Assembly (NCBI RefSeq): GCF_029504575.1
Contig: NZ_JAQFII010000001.1
Span: forward strand, 1,388,501-1,452,500
Origin: Streptomyces sp. SPB162
Lineage (GTDB): Bacteria > Actinomycetota > Actinomycetes > Streptomycetales > Streptomycetaceae
DNA: 64,000 nt
Direction of reading: 5' to 3'
Part shown: positions 8,245 through 17,653 of the stretch, one piece after another
Layout: the number at the start of each line of letters is the position of its first letter
Position numbering within the stretch: the stretch's first letter is position 1
Program-made: the position numbers and the translations under genes
The notes under the pieces: model-generated
What the model was told of the DNA's origin: nothing
What the model saw: the letters and a program-made list of their open reading frames with translations, nothing else
The model's database searches: none

Positions 8245-9258
8245 TCACGACCCGTCGGGGTCCGCGCGGTCCAGGGCGGGGCGCGGGGCGGCGCCGGTCG
8301 CGTGCAGCAGGTGGTCGGCGGCGGCGGTGTCCGTCACGAGGCTGGTGACCAGCCCGGAGCGCAGCACGGCGTCGATCGCGGCGGCCTTGCGCAGCCCGCC
8401 CGCGATGGCCAGCACCTCGGGGATCCGGCGGAGCCGGTCGGCCTCGATGGTGATGCAGCGTTCACCCAGGTCGCGGCCGACCCGGCGGCCCGCGGCGTCG
8501 AACAGGTGCGAGGACATCTCGGCGGCGACGCCGAGCCCCGCGTAGTGCTCGCGCTCGGCGTCGGTCAGCGCGTCATGGACGGTGGAGATGCCGGCCGCCC
8601 AGGAGCCGATGGAGACCACCGCGACGGTGACCTTGTCGAAGTACCCCATCGCGGCGGCGATCCCGCTCTGGGCGCGCAGCGTGGCGGCCGTCGCCGGGTC
8701 GGGGAGCACCATCGGCGCGTACAGCGGGTGCGCCTCGCCGCCGGAGACCGCGGCGGCGGTCCGCACCGCCTCGACGGAGCCGCGCTCGGCGGTGCCCACG
8801 TCGTACACACCGGTGAGCTGGACGACGGTGCACGGCGGCAGCCGGTCCAGGGCGTTGGCCATGGTGATGATGGAGCGGCCCCAGGCCAGGCCGAGCACGT
8901 CGCCCTCGGTGACCAGTTCGCCGAGCAGGTCGGCGGCGACCTTGCCCAGGTTCTCCGGGTCGGGCGCGTCGGACTGCTCGGGCGGCGTCTCGACGACGAC
9001 CGCGTGCCGCAGGCCGTAGCGGGCGCGCAGCGCGTCGGAGCGCTCGGCGTCCAGCTCGGCCGGGACCCGGATCTCGATCCGGACCAGGTCACGTTCGAGG
9101 GCGGTCTCCAGCACCCGCGCCACCTTGAAGCGGCTCACGCCGAACTCCTCGGCGATCTGGATCTTGGACTTGCCCTCGAGGTAGAAACGGCGCGCCATCG
9201 CTGCGGCCTGGACCATCTCGCCGGGGCCCATGCGCACCTGTGTGCGGCCTGTGGTCAC
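8245..9258 (-). CDS. SorC/DeoR-type sugar-binding transcriptional regulator
   Basis: 337 residues. N-terminal HTH about residues 15-60 (RRFYLEGKSKIQIAEEFGVS, then RFKVARVLETA) followed by the SorC sugar-phosphate-binding domain (GLAWGRSIITMANAL, VVQLTGVYDVG, SHLFDAAGRRV, AIAGGLRKAAAI). GTG at 9258 chosen because GGGGAG lies 6 bases upstream; an ATG 42 bp further upstream lacks a good site. Family members are induced by phosphorylated sugars or polyols. It lies 83 bp downstream of rpe on the same strand, which hints at pentose-related control, but the target genes are not evident here. Confidence 0.9.
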   Translation of the reverse strand: MTTGRTQVRMGPGEMVQAAAMARRFYLEGKSKIQIAEEFGVSRFKVARVLETALERDLVRIEIRVPAELDAERSDALRARYGLRHAVVVETPPEQSDAPDPENLGKVAADLLGELVTEGDVLGLAWGRSIITMANALDRLPPCTVVQLTGVYDVGTAERGSVEAVRTAAAVSGGEAHPLYAPMVLPDPATAATLRAQSGIAAAMGYFDKVTVAVVSIGSWAAGISTVHDALTDAEREHYAGLGVAAEMSSHLFDAAGRRVGRDLGERCITIEADRLRRIPEVLAIAGGLRKAAAIDAVLRSGLVTSLVTDTAAADHLLHATGAAPRPALDRADPDGS

Positions 9259-9341
9259 GTTGCTCTCCCCAGTTGCCCATCTGATCGGCTCCGCGCTCAT
9301 CCTCGCAGATGGCGCGGTGTTACGGACGCGTAGCCCGATCG

Positions 9342-10007
9342 TCAGTGGGTACAGGCCGCCGAGGCCAGCTCACGCAGCCCCCGCACCGCCGCCGCCGGGT
9401 CGTCCGCACCGTAGACCGCCGAACCCGCGACGAAGACGTCCGCGCCCGCCTCGGCGCACCGCTCGATGGTCCGCTCCGAGACCCCGCCGTCGATCTGCAG
9501 CCACAGCCCGAGGCCGTGCTTGTCGATCAGCTGTCGGGTACGCCGGATCTTGGGCAGCATGATGTCGAGGAACGCCTGGCCGCCGAAACCGGGCTCGACC
9601 GTCATGATCAGCACCATGTCGAGCTCGGGCAGCAGGTCCTCGTACGGCTCGATCGGCGTCGCGGGCCGCAGCGCCATCGACGCCCGCGCGCCCTTCGCCC
9701 GGATCTCGCGCGCCAGCCGCACCGGCGCGGCAGCCGCCTCGACGTGGAAGGTGACGGAACCGGCGCCCGCCTCCACGTAGGCCGGGGCCCAGCGGTCCGG
9801 GTTCTCGATCATCAGATGGCAGTCGAGCGGGATGTCCGACGCCCTGCTGAGCGACTCCACGATCGGCACACCGAGCGTCAGGTTGGGCACGAAGTGGTTG
9901 TCCATGACGTCGACATGGAGCCAGTCGGCGCCCTCCACGGCCTTCGCCTCGTCGGCGAGCCGGGCGAAATCGGCGGAAAGGATACTGGGGCTGATCTGCA
10001 CGCTCAT
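9342..10007 (-). CDS. rpe: Ribulose-phosphate 3-epimerase
   Basis: 221-residue TIM-barrel metalloenzyme interconverting ribulose-5-phosphate and xylulose-5-phosphate in the pentose phosphate pathway. [24 protein letters not shown] (metal ligands H31, D33), [19 protein letters not shown] and QIDGGV are all present at family positions and the length is typical. ATG at 10007 gives the conserved N-terminus. Divergent from the MMPL transporter gene across a 179-bp gap with a palindromic site. Confidence 0.97.
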   Translation of the reverse strand: MSVQISPSILSADFARLADEAKAVEGADWLHVDVMDNHFVPNLTLGVPIVESLSRASDIPLDCHLMIENPDRWAPAYVEAGAGSVTFHVEAAAAPVRLAREIRAKGARASMALRPATPIEPYEDLLPELDMVLIMTVEPGFGGQAFLDIMLPKIRRTRQLIDKHGLGLWLQIDGGVSERTIERCAEAGADVFVAGSAVYGADDPAAAVRGLRELASAACTH

Positions 10008-10066
10008 ATGCCCAGCAAACCAGATGCGGGGAAGCCCCTGACCACTGCCCGCGCAAGGAACGCGCC

Positions 10067-10088
10067 CGTTCCGTAAAATAGCGGAACG
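10067..10088. promoter_or_regulatory. CGTTCCG-N8-CGGAACG inverted repeat in the rpe/MMPL divergent promoter
   Basis: Perfect 7-bp arms at 10067-10073 and 10082-10088 around an AT-rich 8-base spacer TAAAATAG that resembles a -10 box; another CGGAACG occurs about 40 bp to the right. Looks like an operator for a dimeric regulator; the protein is unknown. Confidence 0.4.
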
Positions 10089-10186
10089 ATCTCGAACACC
10101 GGTGCCATGCTGGATCACGGAACGCCCTTCCCGCAAGGGTTCGGGAGGGCCACCGGCACTGTACGCAACGGGGAACGGGGAGACTC

Positions 10187-12331
10187 GTGGGCGGAACCGG
10201 ACGGTGGGCGCACCTGGTGTGCGGCCGGCGCAGCAAGTGGGTCGTGCTCGTCCTGTGGCTCGTGCTGTTGGTGGTGGTCTCGCCACTGGCGCAGAAGCTG
10301 ACGGACCAGCAGAAGAACGATTCGTCGACGTGGCTTCCCGGCAACGCGGAGTCCACCCAGGTCCTCAACCTGCAGAAGGACTTCCTTCCCGACACCGCTC
10401 CCGCCGTCGTCGTGTACGCCCGGCCCGGCGGTCTCACCGAGACCGACCGCGCCAAGGTCACCCGGGACGCGGCGTCCCTCAAGGCCTTGACGGGGCACGG
10501 GATCCTGGGCGCCCGCACCGTCGGACCCGTGCTGGAGAAGTCCGGCACCCCGCGCGCGGCCCAGATCATCGTCCCGATCAGCGTGGACGCGGGCGGCTGG
10601 AACGGCCTGGCCGACGCGGTGAAGGACATCCGGGCCACCGCCGAGGCGAACACCGCCGGCCTCGACGTGCACATCACCGGGCCGGGCGGTTACGCCGCCG
10701 ACTCCGCCGACGCGTTCGCGGGACTCGACGGCACGCTGCTGTTCGCCGCGCTCGCGGTGGTCGTGGTGATCCTGCTGCTCACCTACCGCAGCGTGAGCCT
10801 GCTCTTCCTGCCGATCATCTCCGTCGTGGGCGCGCTGTTCACCGCCCAGGCGGTGATCTACCTGCTCTCCAAGCACGCCGGCCTGGTGGTCAACGCGCAG
10901 AGCGCGGGCATCCTCACCGTCCTCGTCTTCGGCGCCGGCACGGACTACGCGCTGCTGCTCGTGGCCCGCTACCGCGAGGAACTGCGCCGCCACGAGGACC
11001 GGCACGAGGCGATGGCCCTCGCCCTGCACCGGGCCGGGCCCGCCGTACTCGCCAGTGCCTCGACGGTCGCGGTGAGCATGCTGTGCCTGACGGCCGCCGA
11101 GATGAACTCGACCTCCGGCCTCGGACCGGTCGCGGCCATCGGGGTGGCCGTCGCCCTGCTCGCGATGATCACGCTCTTCCCGGCGCTGCTCGTCATCGTC
11201 GGCCGCTGGGTGTTCTGGCCCGCCGTGCCGCACGTGGGATCCGAGGAGCCGACCCGCAGCGGGGTGTGGGCGCGGCTGGGCGGGCGCATCGCCACGCGGC
11301 CGCGCGCGGTCTGGGTGACCACCGCGGTGGTGCTCGGCGTGCTCTCGCTCGGCCTGATCGGCCTGAAGGCGAACGGCCTGACGACCGCCCAGGGCTTCAC
11401 CGGCACTCCCGACTCGGTGGTGGGCCAGGAGGTCGCGGGCCGCTACTTCCCGGCGGGCGCCGGGCAGCCGCTCGTGGTCGTCGCGAAGGCCGGGGCCGCG
11501 GACCGGGTGCGCACCGCCCTCGGCTCGGTCCAGGGTGTCGCGCCGGGCTCCGTCACCACCCCGCCGGGCGTCCCCGCCGAGAAGAACGGCCGGGTCTACC
11601 TGGAGGCCACGCTGGCCTCGGCGGCGGACAGCACACAGGCGAAGCAGACGGTCGACCGGGCGCGTGACACGATGCACGCGGTGCCGGGCGCCGACGCCAA
11701 GGTCGGCGGCGGCACGGCGGTCATCCAGGACGCCAACCGCGCGACCTCGCACGACAACAAGCTCCTGATCCCGATGATCCTCGCCGTCGTGCTGCTGATC
11801 CTCGGGCTGCTGCTGCGGTCACTGGCCGCCCCGCTGGTCCTCATCGCGACCGTCGTGCTCTCCTTCGCGGCCGCGCTCGGGGTGAGCACGTTCGCCTTCC
11901 ACCACCTGTTCGGGTTCGAGGGCGAGGACACCGCGTTCCCGCTCTTCGTCTTCGTGTTCCTGGTGGCGCTGGGCATCGACTACAACATCTTCCTGATGAC
12001 CAGGATCCGGGAGGAGACCACCCACTCCGGTACCCGTACCGGCACCCTGACCGGCCTCGCCGCGACCGGCGGCGTCATCACGTCCGCGGGCCTGGTGCTG
12101 GCCGGCACGTTCGCCGCCCTGGGCACCCTCCCGCTCGTCGGCTTCGCCGAGATCGGGTTCGCGGTCGCCTTCGGTGTGCTGCTCGACACGTTCGTCGTCC
12201 GGTCGATCCTGGTCTCGGCGATCACCCTGGACCTGGGCCACCACATCTGGTGGCCCAGCAAGCTCGACGCCCCGGGAACGCCACCGCAAGCCGCCGCGCA
12301 CCAGAAGGACGATCTGGCCAAGCGGTCCTAG
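10187..12331 (+). CDS. MMPL-family RND transporter
   Basis: 714-residue inner-membrane exporter with two repeats: a TM helix at about 17-35, a large extracytoplasmic loop (about 36-170), five more helices, then a second TM (about 380), loop and five helices. GADTDYALLL-like and [17 protein letters not shown] motifs carry the proton-relay Asp residues ([18 protein letters not shown] in the first half). GTG at 10187 with GGGGAG just upstream. Family members (MmpL, ActII-3 type) move lipids or hydrophobic metabolites by proton motive force. It stands alone, so the cargo is not predictable. Confidence 0.93.
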   Translation: MGGTGRWAHLVCGRRSKWVVLVLWLVLLVVVSPLAQKLTDQQKNDSSTWLPGNAESTQVLNLQKDFLPDTAPAVVVYARPGGLTETDRAKVTRDAASLKALTGHGILGARTVGPVLEKSGTPRAAQIIVPISVDAGGWNGLADAVKDIRATAEANTAGLDVHITGPGGYAADSADAFAGLDGTLLFAALAVVVVILLLTYRSVSLLFLPIISVVGALFTAQAVIYLLSKHAGLVVNAQSAGILTVLVFGAGTDYALLLVARYREELRRHEDRHEAMALALHRAGPAVLASASTVAVSMLCLTAAEMNSTSGLGPVAAIGVAVALLAMITLFPALLVIVGRWVFWPAVPHVGSEEPTRSGVWARLGGRIATRPRAVWVTTAVVLGVLSLGLIGLKANGLTTAQGFTGTPDSVVGQEVAGRYFPAGAGQPLVVVAKAGAADRVRTALGSVQGVAPGSVTTPPGVPAEKNGRVYLEATLASAADSTQAKQTVDRARDTMHAVPGADAKVGGGTAVIQDANRATSHDNKLLIPMILAVVLLILGLLLRSLAAPLVLIATVVLSFAAALGVSTFAFHHLFGFEGEDTAFPLFVFVFLVALGIDYNIFLMTRIREETTHSGTRTGTLTGLAATGGVITSAGLVLAGTFAALGTLPLVGFAEIGFAVAFGVLLDTFVVRSILVSAITLDLGHHIWWPSKLDAPGTPPQAAAHQKDDLAKRS

Positions 12332-12367
12332 TGCTCTGAAAGGAGCGCCGTTCGCCCGTGAGGGCGG

Positions 12368-12478
12368 GGTCCGCGGCGTCTGCTGCGTGCGACTGCAAGG
12401 CGGAGGGTCGTCCTCGTACTGGACGTACCTGGACGAGCCCGACAACGCAGCAGGCGTGCGTGCCAGGCGTCGCGGACC
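12368..12478. repeat. Extended imperfect hairpin element of about 110 bp
   Basis: Nested inverted repeats: GGTCCGCG (12368-12375) with CGCGGACC (12471-12478); CGTCTGCTGCGT (12377-12388) with ACGCAGCAGGCG (12445-12456, one G-T type mismatch); and TCGTCC with GGACGA nearer the centre. The layering suggests one folded RNA or a mobile palindromic element. The sequence recalls intergenic repeats seen in other Streptomyces chromosomes, from memory only. Confidence 0.55.
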
Positions 12479-12609
12479 AGGCGGGACTTTCGCAACACCC
12501 TTGAGACCCGATCCGCCGGCACCCCTCCGATAGCATGATCGGGCTCACGACGATGGCCCTGATCGTCCGTCCTTCACGGAAACGCTGCTGACCAGCACGA
12601 AGGGTGAGT

Positions 12610-12622
12610 TGTTTGACAAACA
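12610..12622. promoter_or_regulatory. Perfect palindrome TGTTTGACAAACA
   Basis: 6-bp arms around a single A, about 80 bp before the likely PAP2 start. It contains TTGACA, which could be a -35 box, so a bound protein would block it. AT-rich compared with surroundings. Confidence 0.4.
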
Positions 12623-12691
12623 TCTAACACATCGGCCAGACAATTGACTTTCATAGCATCGCAAGTGTTCTCACGACATAACTTCAGAGCT

Positions 12692-14065
12692 GTGATCACC
12701 GCGTGGCGCCGACCACGGGCGATGCTGTGGACCGCGGTGAGTGTGGTGGCCCTCGGATTCCTCGTCACCCTGGAGATCACCGCGCGCCACTACGGCCTGC
12801 GGGGGCCGATCACCAACCAGCTGCGCGAGGTGCTCTTCGCACCCAAGTCGGGGCCCCTGCTCTACGCCGGCATGGCCTTGATGATGCTGGTGCTCACCAC
12901 CTGGCGGGAACGCCTCATCGCGACCGGGATCGCGCTCGGCATCGACGTCGTCTTCTTCCTGGTGCGATGGGCCTTCGACGCCAAGATGATGTTCGGCAAC
13001 GGCGCTCTGTGGGTGCTGCTGGCCTATGGGGTTATCGCCGTCACGCGCCGCACCGGCCGGGAACGCGTCCTGCTGCTGAAGGGCGTCGGGCTGGGCCTGC
13101 TGCTGGTGACCGGTCGCAAGACCGGCGACATCTGGCTGCTCATCACGTCGAAGACCCGCCCGACGGTGCTCGACCCGTACGTGGCGACCGCCGATCACGC
13201 GCTGGGCAACCCGTCGTGGCTGGTGGGCCGGGCGGTCGAGGCCACCGGATCGGTCGGCCACTTCGTCCTCGAAGCCGTCTACATCCAGCTGCCGGTGGCC
13301 GCGGTCCTGGTCGCGCTGTACCAGCTGCGCAACGTGGCGGCCGAGCGCCGCTTCCCGCGCCACCACCTGGTGCGCACCTTCCTGCTCATCGGCCTGCTCG
13401 GGCCCGCCGTTTACATGCTCTTCCCGGTGGTGGGACCGGTCTTCGCCTACGGCACCGAGGGCGCCCACTGGGAGGTGGCCGACCTGTGGCCCAACACCCC
13501 CGTGCCGATCGGCATCCCGCACCCGGTCCCGTTCGACGGGATCACCCCGCGCAACTGCATGCCCAGCCTGCACACGGCGTGGGCCACCTCGATCTTCATC
13601 CACTCCCGCAAGGGCCCGCGGAGTCTGCGGCACGCGGGCACGTTCTGGCTGATCGCCACCCTCGGCGCGACGCTGGGATTCGGCTACCACTACGGCGCTG
13701 ACCTCGTCGCCGGCGTCGTGTTCGCCTACACCATCGAGGCCGGGCTGCGCGCGCACGACCGCGGCTGGGAGCGGGCGGGGGTCCAGCTGGTCGGCTACGG
13801 CACGGCGGTCTTCCTCGCGCTCCTGGCGGCGTACCGCTGGCTGCCGGTGACGCTGGCCGAACACCCGTGGGTGTTCGGGCCGCTTCTGATCCTGGCGATG
13901 TTCTCGGTGGTCCTCGGCTTCCTGCGGACCACCGGGCGGTGGGATGCCACGGCCGAACCGGTGCACGGTGCGGAACTCGTCCCGGGGTCGCGGCTGCCCG
14001 CCCAGGGCGGTCCGGCGGCCGGCACCGCCCTCATCGGCGCCCGGACCGGCTCCTCGGTGGACTGA
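12692..14065 (+). CDS. PAP2-superfamily membrane protein (phosphatase / inositolphosphotransferase-like)
   Basis: About 457 residues with multiple TM helices. The C-terminal half has the lipid phosphatase signature split as PSLHTAWATS and GYHYGADLVAGV, giving the two catalytic histidines and the Asp; the arrangement and the long N-terminal helical part resemble Aur1/IPC-synthase-like PAP2 proteins. The start is uncertain: GTG at 12692 is used, but in-frame TTG 12644 and GTG 12665 are possible and none has a clear ribosome-binding site. Acts on a phospholipid or prenyl/inositol phosphate substrate in the membrane; precise reaction unknown. Transcribed alone toward rsmB, separated by a long palindromic terminator. 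Confidence 0.85.
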   Translation: MITAWRRPRAMLWTAVSVVALGFLVTLEITARHYGLRGPITNQLREVLFAPKSGPLLYAGMALMMLVLTTWRERLIATGIALGIDVVFFLVRWAFDAKMMFGNGALWVLLAYGVIAVTRRTGRERVLLLKGVGLGLLLVTGRKTGDIWLLITSKTRPTVLDPYVATADHALGNPSWLVGRAVEATGSVGHFVLEAVYIQLPVAAVLVALYQLRNVAAERRFPRHHLVRTFLLIGLLGPAVYMLFPVVGPVFAYGTEGAHWEVADLWPNTPVPIGIPHPVPFDGITPRNCMPSLHTAWATSIFIHSRKGPRSLRHAGTFWLIATLGATLGFGYHYGADLVAGVVFAYTIEAGLRAHDRGWERAGVQLVGYGTAVFLALLAAYRWLPVTLAEHPWVFGPLLILAMFSVVLGFLRTTGRWDATAEPVHGAELVPGSRLPAQGGPAAGTALIGARTGSSVD

Positions 14066-14074
14066 GGCCGGTCG

Positions 14075-14112
14075 CGCCGAGGGGGATGTCCGGCCGGACA
14101 TCCCCCTCGGCG
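14075..14112. terminator. Perfect 38-bp palindrome, bidirectional terminator
   Basis: Arms 14075-14093 and 14094-14112 are exact complements meeting at CCGG without a loop. It sits 9 bp after the PAP2 stop and 2 bp after the rsmB stop of these convergent genes. Confidence 0.8.
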
Positions 14113-14114
14113 GC

Positions 14115-15605
14115 TCAGCCGGTGCGGCGCAACAGGGCCAGGTACATGGCGTCGGTGCCGTGCAGGTGCGGCCAGAGCTGGACGTCCGGGCCGTCGCCGA
14201 CGGCATGGACCCCGGGCATCAGCGGGCGGGCGTCGATCCACTCGGCGGTCAGCGGCTCGGCCTCCCCGCGGCCGCGCAGGACGTCCTCGACGACGGCGCG
14301 GGTCTCCGCCGGGTGCGGCGAGCAGGTGGCGTAGCCGACGACGCCGCCGACCCGGACGGCGCGCAGCGCCTCGGTGAGCAGTCCGCGCTGGAGCGTCGCG
14401 AAGCCCGCGACGTCCTCGGCCTTGCGGCGCCAGCGCGCCTCGGGGCGGCGGCGGAGCGCGCCCAGGCCGGTGCAGGGCACGTCGACGAGCACCCGGTCGA
14501 AGGAGCCCTCGGCCCACGCGGGACGGGTGCCGTCCGCGACGATCACCTGGTACGGGCCGGGGTTGCCGGCCAGCGTGCGCTCCACCAGCCGGGCCCGGTG
14601 CGGTTGCTTCTCCGACGCGACGAGCAGGGCGCCGCGCTGCGCGGCGAGCGCGGCGAGCAGGGCGGCCTTGCCGCCGGGGCCGGCGCAGCCGTCCAGCCAG
14701 CGCGCGTCCCTGCCGTCCAGCGGAGCTGCCGCCACCGCGGCGGCGACCAGCTGGCTGCCCTCGTCCTGCACCCCGGCCCGGCCCTCACGGACGGCGTCCA
14801 CGGCACCCGGGTCGCCGCCCTCGGCGAGCCGGACGGCGTACGGGGACCAGCGGCCGGGCTCGGTCGCCTCCAGCGGGAGCGAGGCGGCCACCTCCTCGGC
14901 CGTGGAACGGCCCGGACGCGCCACCAGCGTCACCTCGGGCCGTTCGTTGTCGGCCTCCAGCAGGTCCTCGATACCGGCCCGGCCGCCGCCGAGCGCGTCC
15001 CACAGCGCGGAGACGATCCAGCGCGGGTGCGAGTGGACGACGGCGAGGTGCGCCTCGGGGTCGTCGTCGTACGGCGGGGCGACCTGGGCGACCCACGCGT
15101 CGAGGTCCTGCGCGGCGATCTTGCGGAGCACGGCGTTGACGAAGCGGGCCCGGCCGTCGCCGAGCACGCAGCGAGCCAGCTCGACGGTGGCGGAGACGGC
15201 CGCGTGCGGCGGGATGCGGGTGCCGAGCAGCTGGTGCGCGCCGAGCGCGAGCACGTCCAGCACCGGCGGGTCGACCTCGCGCAGCGGCCGGTCCACGCAG
15301 GCGGCGATCACGGCGTCGTAGGTGCCCTGGCGGCGCAGGGTGCCGTAGACCAGTTCGGTGGCGAGGGCGGCGTCGCGGCGGTCGAACTCGCCGCCCTTCT
15401 TGGCCGCTTCCGCCTCGGCATTGCGCAGCAGCGAGGGCAGCACCAGGTTGGCGTACGCGTCGCGCTCGTCGACCGCCCGCAGCGCCTCGAAGGCGAGGAT
15501 GCGGACGGGATCCCGCTGGGGCCTGCGGTAGGGCTTGCCCTTCGGCCTGCCCTGGGACTTCCCCTGCGAGGTGCCCTGCGGTCGGCTGCGCGGCTGGTCG
15601 TTCAC
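14115..15605 (-). CDS. rsmB: 16S rRNA (cytosine-967 C5) methyltransferase
   Basis: 496 residues. N-terminal NusB-like RNA-binding domain about residues 30-165, then a Rossmann methyltransferase with SAM motif DGCAGPGGKAALLAAL, DVPCTGLGALRRRPE and YATCSPHPAE; the two cysteines (PCT and TCS) are the release and catalytic residues of RNA m5C enzymes. GTG at 15605 with GGAG 10 bases upstream. The first 20 residues are a Gln/Lys/Gly-rich basic tail common in actinobacteria. Downstream of fmt on the same strand, but a large inverted repeat lies between them, so expression may be partly uncoupled. Confidence 0.95.
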   Translation of the reverse strand: MNDQPRSRPQGTSQGKSQGRPKGKPYRRPQRDPVRILAFEALRAVDERDAYANLVLPSLLRNAEAEAAKKGGEFDRRDAALATELVYGTLRRQGTYDAVIAACVDRPLREVDPPVLDVLALGAHQLLGTRIPPHAAVSATVELARCVLGDGRARFVNAVLRKIAAQDLDAWVAQVAPPYDDDPEAHLAVVHSHPRWIVSALWDALGGGRAGIEDLLEADNERPEVTLVARPGRSTAEEVAASLPLEATEPGRWSPYAVRLAEGGDPGAVDAVREGRAGVQDEGSQLVAAAVAAAPLDGRDARWLDGCAGPGGKAALLAALAAQRGALLVASEKQPHRARLVERTLAGNPGPYQVIVADGTRPAWAEGSFDRVLVDVPCTGLGALRRRPEARWRRKAEDVAGFATLQRGLLTEALRAVRVGGVVGYATCSPHPAETRAVVEDVLRGRGEAEPLTAEWIDARPLMPGVHAVGDGPDVQLWPHLHGTDAMYLALLRRTG

Positions 15606-15753
15606 GATCAATGTGCTCCGGACTCGGTCGGAAGAAAGTGCCGCACCCGCGCGGCGGGAAGGCCCTCTCCCGCGCACAGGGCGTGAACAAAGCGTACGGC
15701 CGCCGGCCCCGCGACCACCCACCCGGGCGGTCGGGGCCGGCCTGCGCGGACGC

Positions 15754-15830
15754 TCCTAGGCCGTGTCTGACACATCCTGCCTGGCCCGCCCTCCGGGCGG
15801 ACGCCGGTATGTGTCAGACACGGCCTAGGA
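15754..15830. repeat. Long inverted repeat, one of two copies of a dispersed element; possible terminator
   Basis: Perfect 22-bp arms (15754-15775 and 15809-15830) flank a 33-base loop that has its own CCGCCC/GGGCGG stem. The segment 15785-15828 (44 bp) is identical to 54573-54616. The fmt stop codon TAG (15825-15827) lies inside the right arm. Could act as an attenuator between fmt and rsmB, or be a palindromic mobile element that inserted at the fmt end. Confidence 0.75.
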
Positions 15831-16766
15831 ACCCAGCCGGGTGCCCGAGGCGAGCCGGACGCCGCGCGCCCAGTCGGCGGCACGCATCAGCTTCTTGCCC
15901 TGCTGCTGCACCTCGCCGAGTTCCACGGCGTGGCTGCCGGTGCCCGCGTACACCGCGTTCTTGGCGACGGAGAGCTCGCCGGGGGCCAGTTCCGCGAGGT
16001 CCTCGCGGCCGGGCAGCAGGGTCACCGGGCCGAGCTTGAACCGTTCGCCGTCGAGCAGCGTCCAGGCGCCGGGCGCCGGGGTGCAGCCGCGGATGAGCCG
16101 GTCGACGCGCAGCGCCGGCGCGGTCCAGTCCACCGCCGCGTCCTCGACGGTGATCTTGGGGGCGACGGTGATGCCCTCGGTGGGCTGGGTGCGGGGCACC
16201 AGGCGGCCGTCCGCGATGCCGTCCATGGTCGCGGTGAGCAGCCCGGCGCCGCTGTGCGCGAGCCGGGTGAGCAGGTCGCCGCTGGTGTCGGTGGGCCGGA
16301 CGTCCTCGGTGACGACGCCGTAGACCGGGCCGGAGTCCAGCCCCTGCTCGATGAGGAACGTCGAGGCGCCGGTGACCTCGTCACCGGCCATCACCGCGTG
16401 CTGCACGGGGGCCGCGCCGCGCCAGGCGGGGAGCAGCGAGAAGTGCAGGTTGACCCAGCCGTGCACGGGAACCTCGAGCGCGACCTTGGGCAGCAGCGCC
16501 CCGTACGCGACCACCGGGCAGCAGTCCGGGGCGATGTCCCGGAGCCGGGCGAGGAACTCCTCGTCCCGCGGCTTCACGGGCTTGAGCACCTCGATGCCCG
16601 CCTCCTCGGCCCGCTGCGCGACCGGGCTGGAGACCAGCTTGCGGCCGCGGCCCGCGGTCGCGTCGGGCCGGGTGACGACGGCGACGACCTCGTGCCGGTC
16701 GGACGCCAGCAGCGCCTCCAGGGCGGGGACGGCGACCTCGGGGGTGCCTGCGAAGACGAGCCTCAT
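15825..16766 (-). CDS. fmt: Methionyl-tRNA formyltransferase
   Basis: 313 residues, normal length. N-terminal formyltransferase domain with [12 protein letters not shown] and the catalytic/folate loop [17 protein letters not shown] (Asn, His and the later Asp in GLDSGPVYG), C-terminal OB-like tRNA-binding domain from about residue 205. Formylates Met-tRNAi with 10-formyl-THF. Sits 66 bp downstream of def, the enzyme that later removes the formyl group. Its stop codon is contributed by the inverted repeat at 15754-15830, so the last residues may differ from relatives. Confidence 0.97.
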   Translation of the reverse strand: MRLVFAGTPEVAVPALEALLASDRHEVVAVVTRPDATAGRGRKLVSSPVAQRAEEAGIEVLKPVKPRDEEFLARLRDIAPDCCPVVAYGALLPKVALEVPVHGWVNLHFSLLPAWRGAAPVQHAVMAGDEVTGASTFLIEQGLDSGPVYGVVTEDVRPTDTSGDLLTRLAHSGAGLLTATMDGIADGRLVPRTQPTEGITVAPKITVEDAAVDWTAPALRVDRLIRGCTPAPGAWTLLDGERFKLGPVTLLPGREDLAELAPGELSVAKNAVYAGTGSHAVELGEVQQQGKKLMRAADWARGVRLASGTRLGS

Positions 16767-16832
16767 CGTGGGTTCTGTGCCTCTCGTTGGCAGGGGGGAC
16801 GGCCGTGGACGGCGGTTCGGGGGGGGTGGGGC

Positions 16833-17378
16833 TCACTGCGCGCCGCCGAACGTACTGTGCGGGGAGACCTTCACCTGCGGCACGCCCAGGTCCGCCCACT
16901 CCGCCTCCCGGATCGCCTTCATGGCGGCCTTGCGCTGCTCGGTGTCGAGGCGGTCGATGAAGATGATGCCGTCGAGGTGGTCGGTCTCGTGCTGGATGCA
17001 GCGCGCGAGCAGCTGGGTGCCCTCGATGGTGACGGGATCGCCGTACATGTTGAAGCCCTTGGCGACGACCCCGTAGGCGCGGACGCAGTCGTAGCTCAGC
17101 CCGGGGAGCGACAGGCAGCCCTCGGGGCCGTCCTGCTCCTCTTCGCTCAGCGTGAGGTCCGGGTTGACCAGGTGCCCCAGTTCGCCGTCGATGAAGTACG
17201 TGAAGACCCGCAGCGAGACGCCCAGTTGCGGGGCCGCGAGACCGGCGCCCGGCGCCGCCTGCATGGTCTCGGTCAGATCCTGGACAAGGGTGCGGAGTTC
17301 CTTGTCGAAGGTGGTGACGGGCTGCGCCGTCATGCGCAGCACCGGGTCGCCGAAGAGGCGGATGGGCGTGACGGACAC
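16833..17378 (-). CDS. def: Peptide deformylase
   Basis: 181-residue metalloenzyme removing N-formyl from nascent proteins. All three motifs are present: GAGLAAPQLG (44-53), EGCLSLP (C88) and QHETDHLDG (H130, E131, H134), giving the Cys-His-His metal site and catalytic Glu. GTG start at 17378. First gene of a leftward def-fmt unit; the gap to fmt is 66 bp. Confidence 0.97.
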   Translation of the reverse strand: MSVTPIRLFGDPVLRMTAQPVTTFDKELRTLVQDLTETMQAAPGAGLAAPQLGVSLRVFTYFIDGELGHLVNPDLTLSEEEQDGPEGCLSLPGLSYDCVRAYGVVAKGFNMYGDPVTIEGTQLLARCIQHETDHLDGIIFIDRLDTEQRKAAMKAIREAEWADLGVPQVKVSPHSTFGGAQ

Positions 17379-17570
17379 GGCTGGCGGGCTCCCGTGATCG
17401 GACGGACAGGGGCACCCCGGGCGGCGGCGGCCCGGGGGCGCTTCCCGGCGGCAGCCGGGGGCCAGTCCGATTCTAGAGGCCGACCCGTTCGGGGGTGCAC
17501 GCGGTCGTACGAGCCCCCGGAAACATCAGCACGCCCTCTGAGGCGTGACTCGATGGCCCGCTGGAGCGTT

Positions 17571-17588
17571 GGTCAAACGAGATTGACC
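17571..17588. promoter_or_regulatory. GGTCAA-N6-TTGACC inverted repeat upstream of the HTH gene
   Basis: Perfect 6-bp arms at 17571-17576 and 17583-17588, 65 bp before the rightward HTH gene and 193 bp before def. TTGACC could double as a -35 element. A second short repeat, ACGCC/GGCGT, lies at 17531-17546. Protein unknown. Confidence 0.4.
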
Positions 17589-17653
17589 GAAATGGGGCCA
17601 CGCACCACGGACACGGCCCGATCCCTAGCAACGCCGGTAGGAGAGGCTTGTTG

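Larger units (their letters stand above)
12332..12691. other. Non-coding gap between the MMPL and PAP2 genes
   Basis: No convincing gene. It holds a long imperfect hairpin (12368-12478), a TAGCAT sequence at 12531 that could serve as a -10 box, and the palindrome at 12610-12622. The start of the PAP2 gene within its right end is uncertain. Confidence 0.6.

Noticed and set aside
12501..12536. TTGAGA ... TAGCAT as a PAP2 promoter
   Set aside because: Spacer of 24 bp is too long; kept only as a possible isolated -10.
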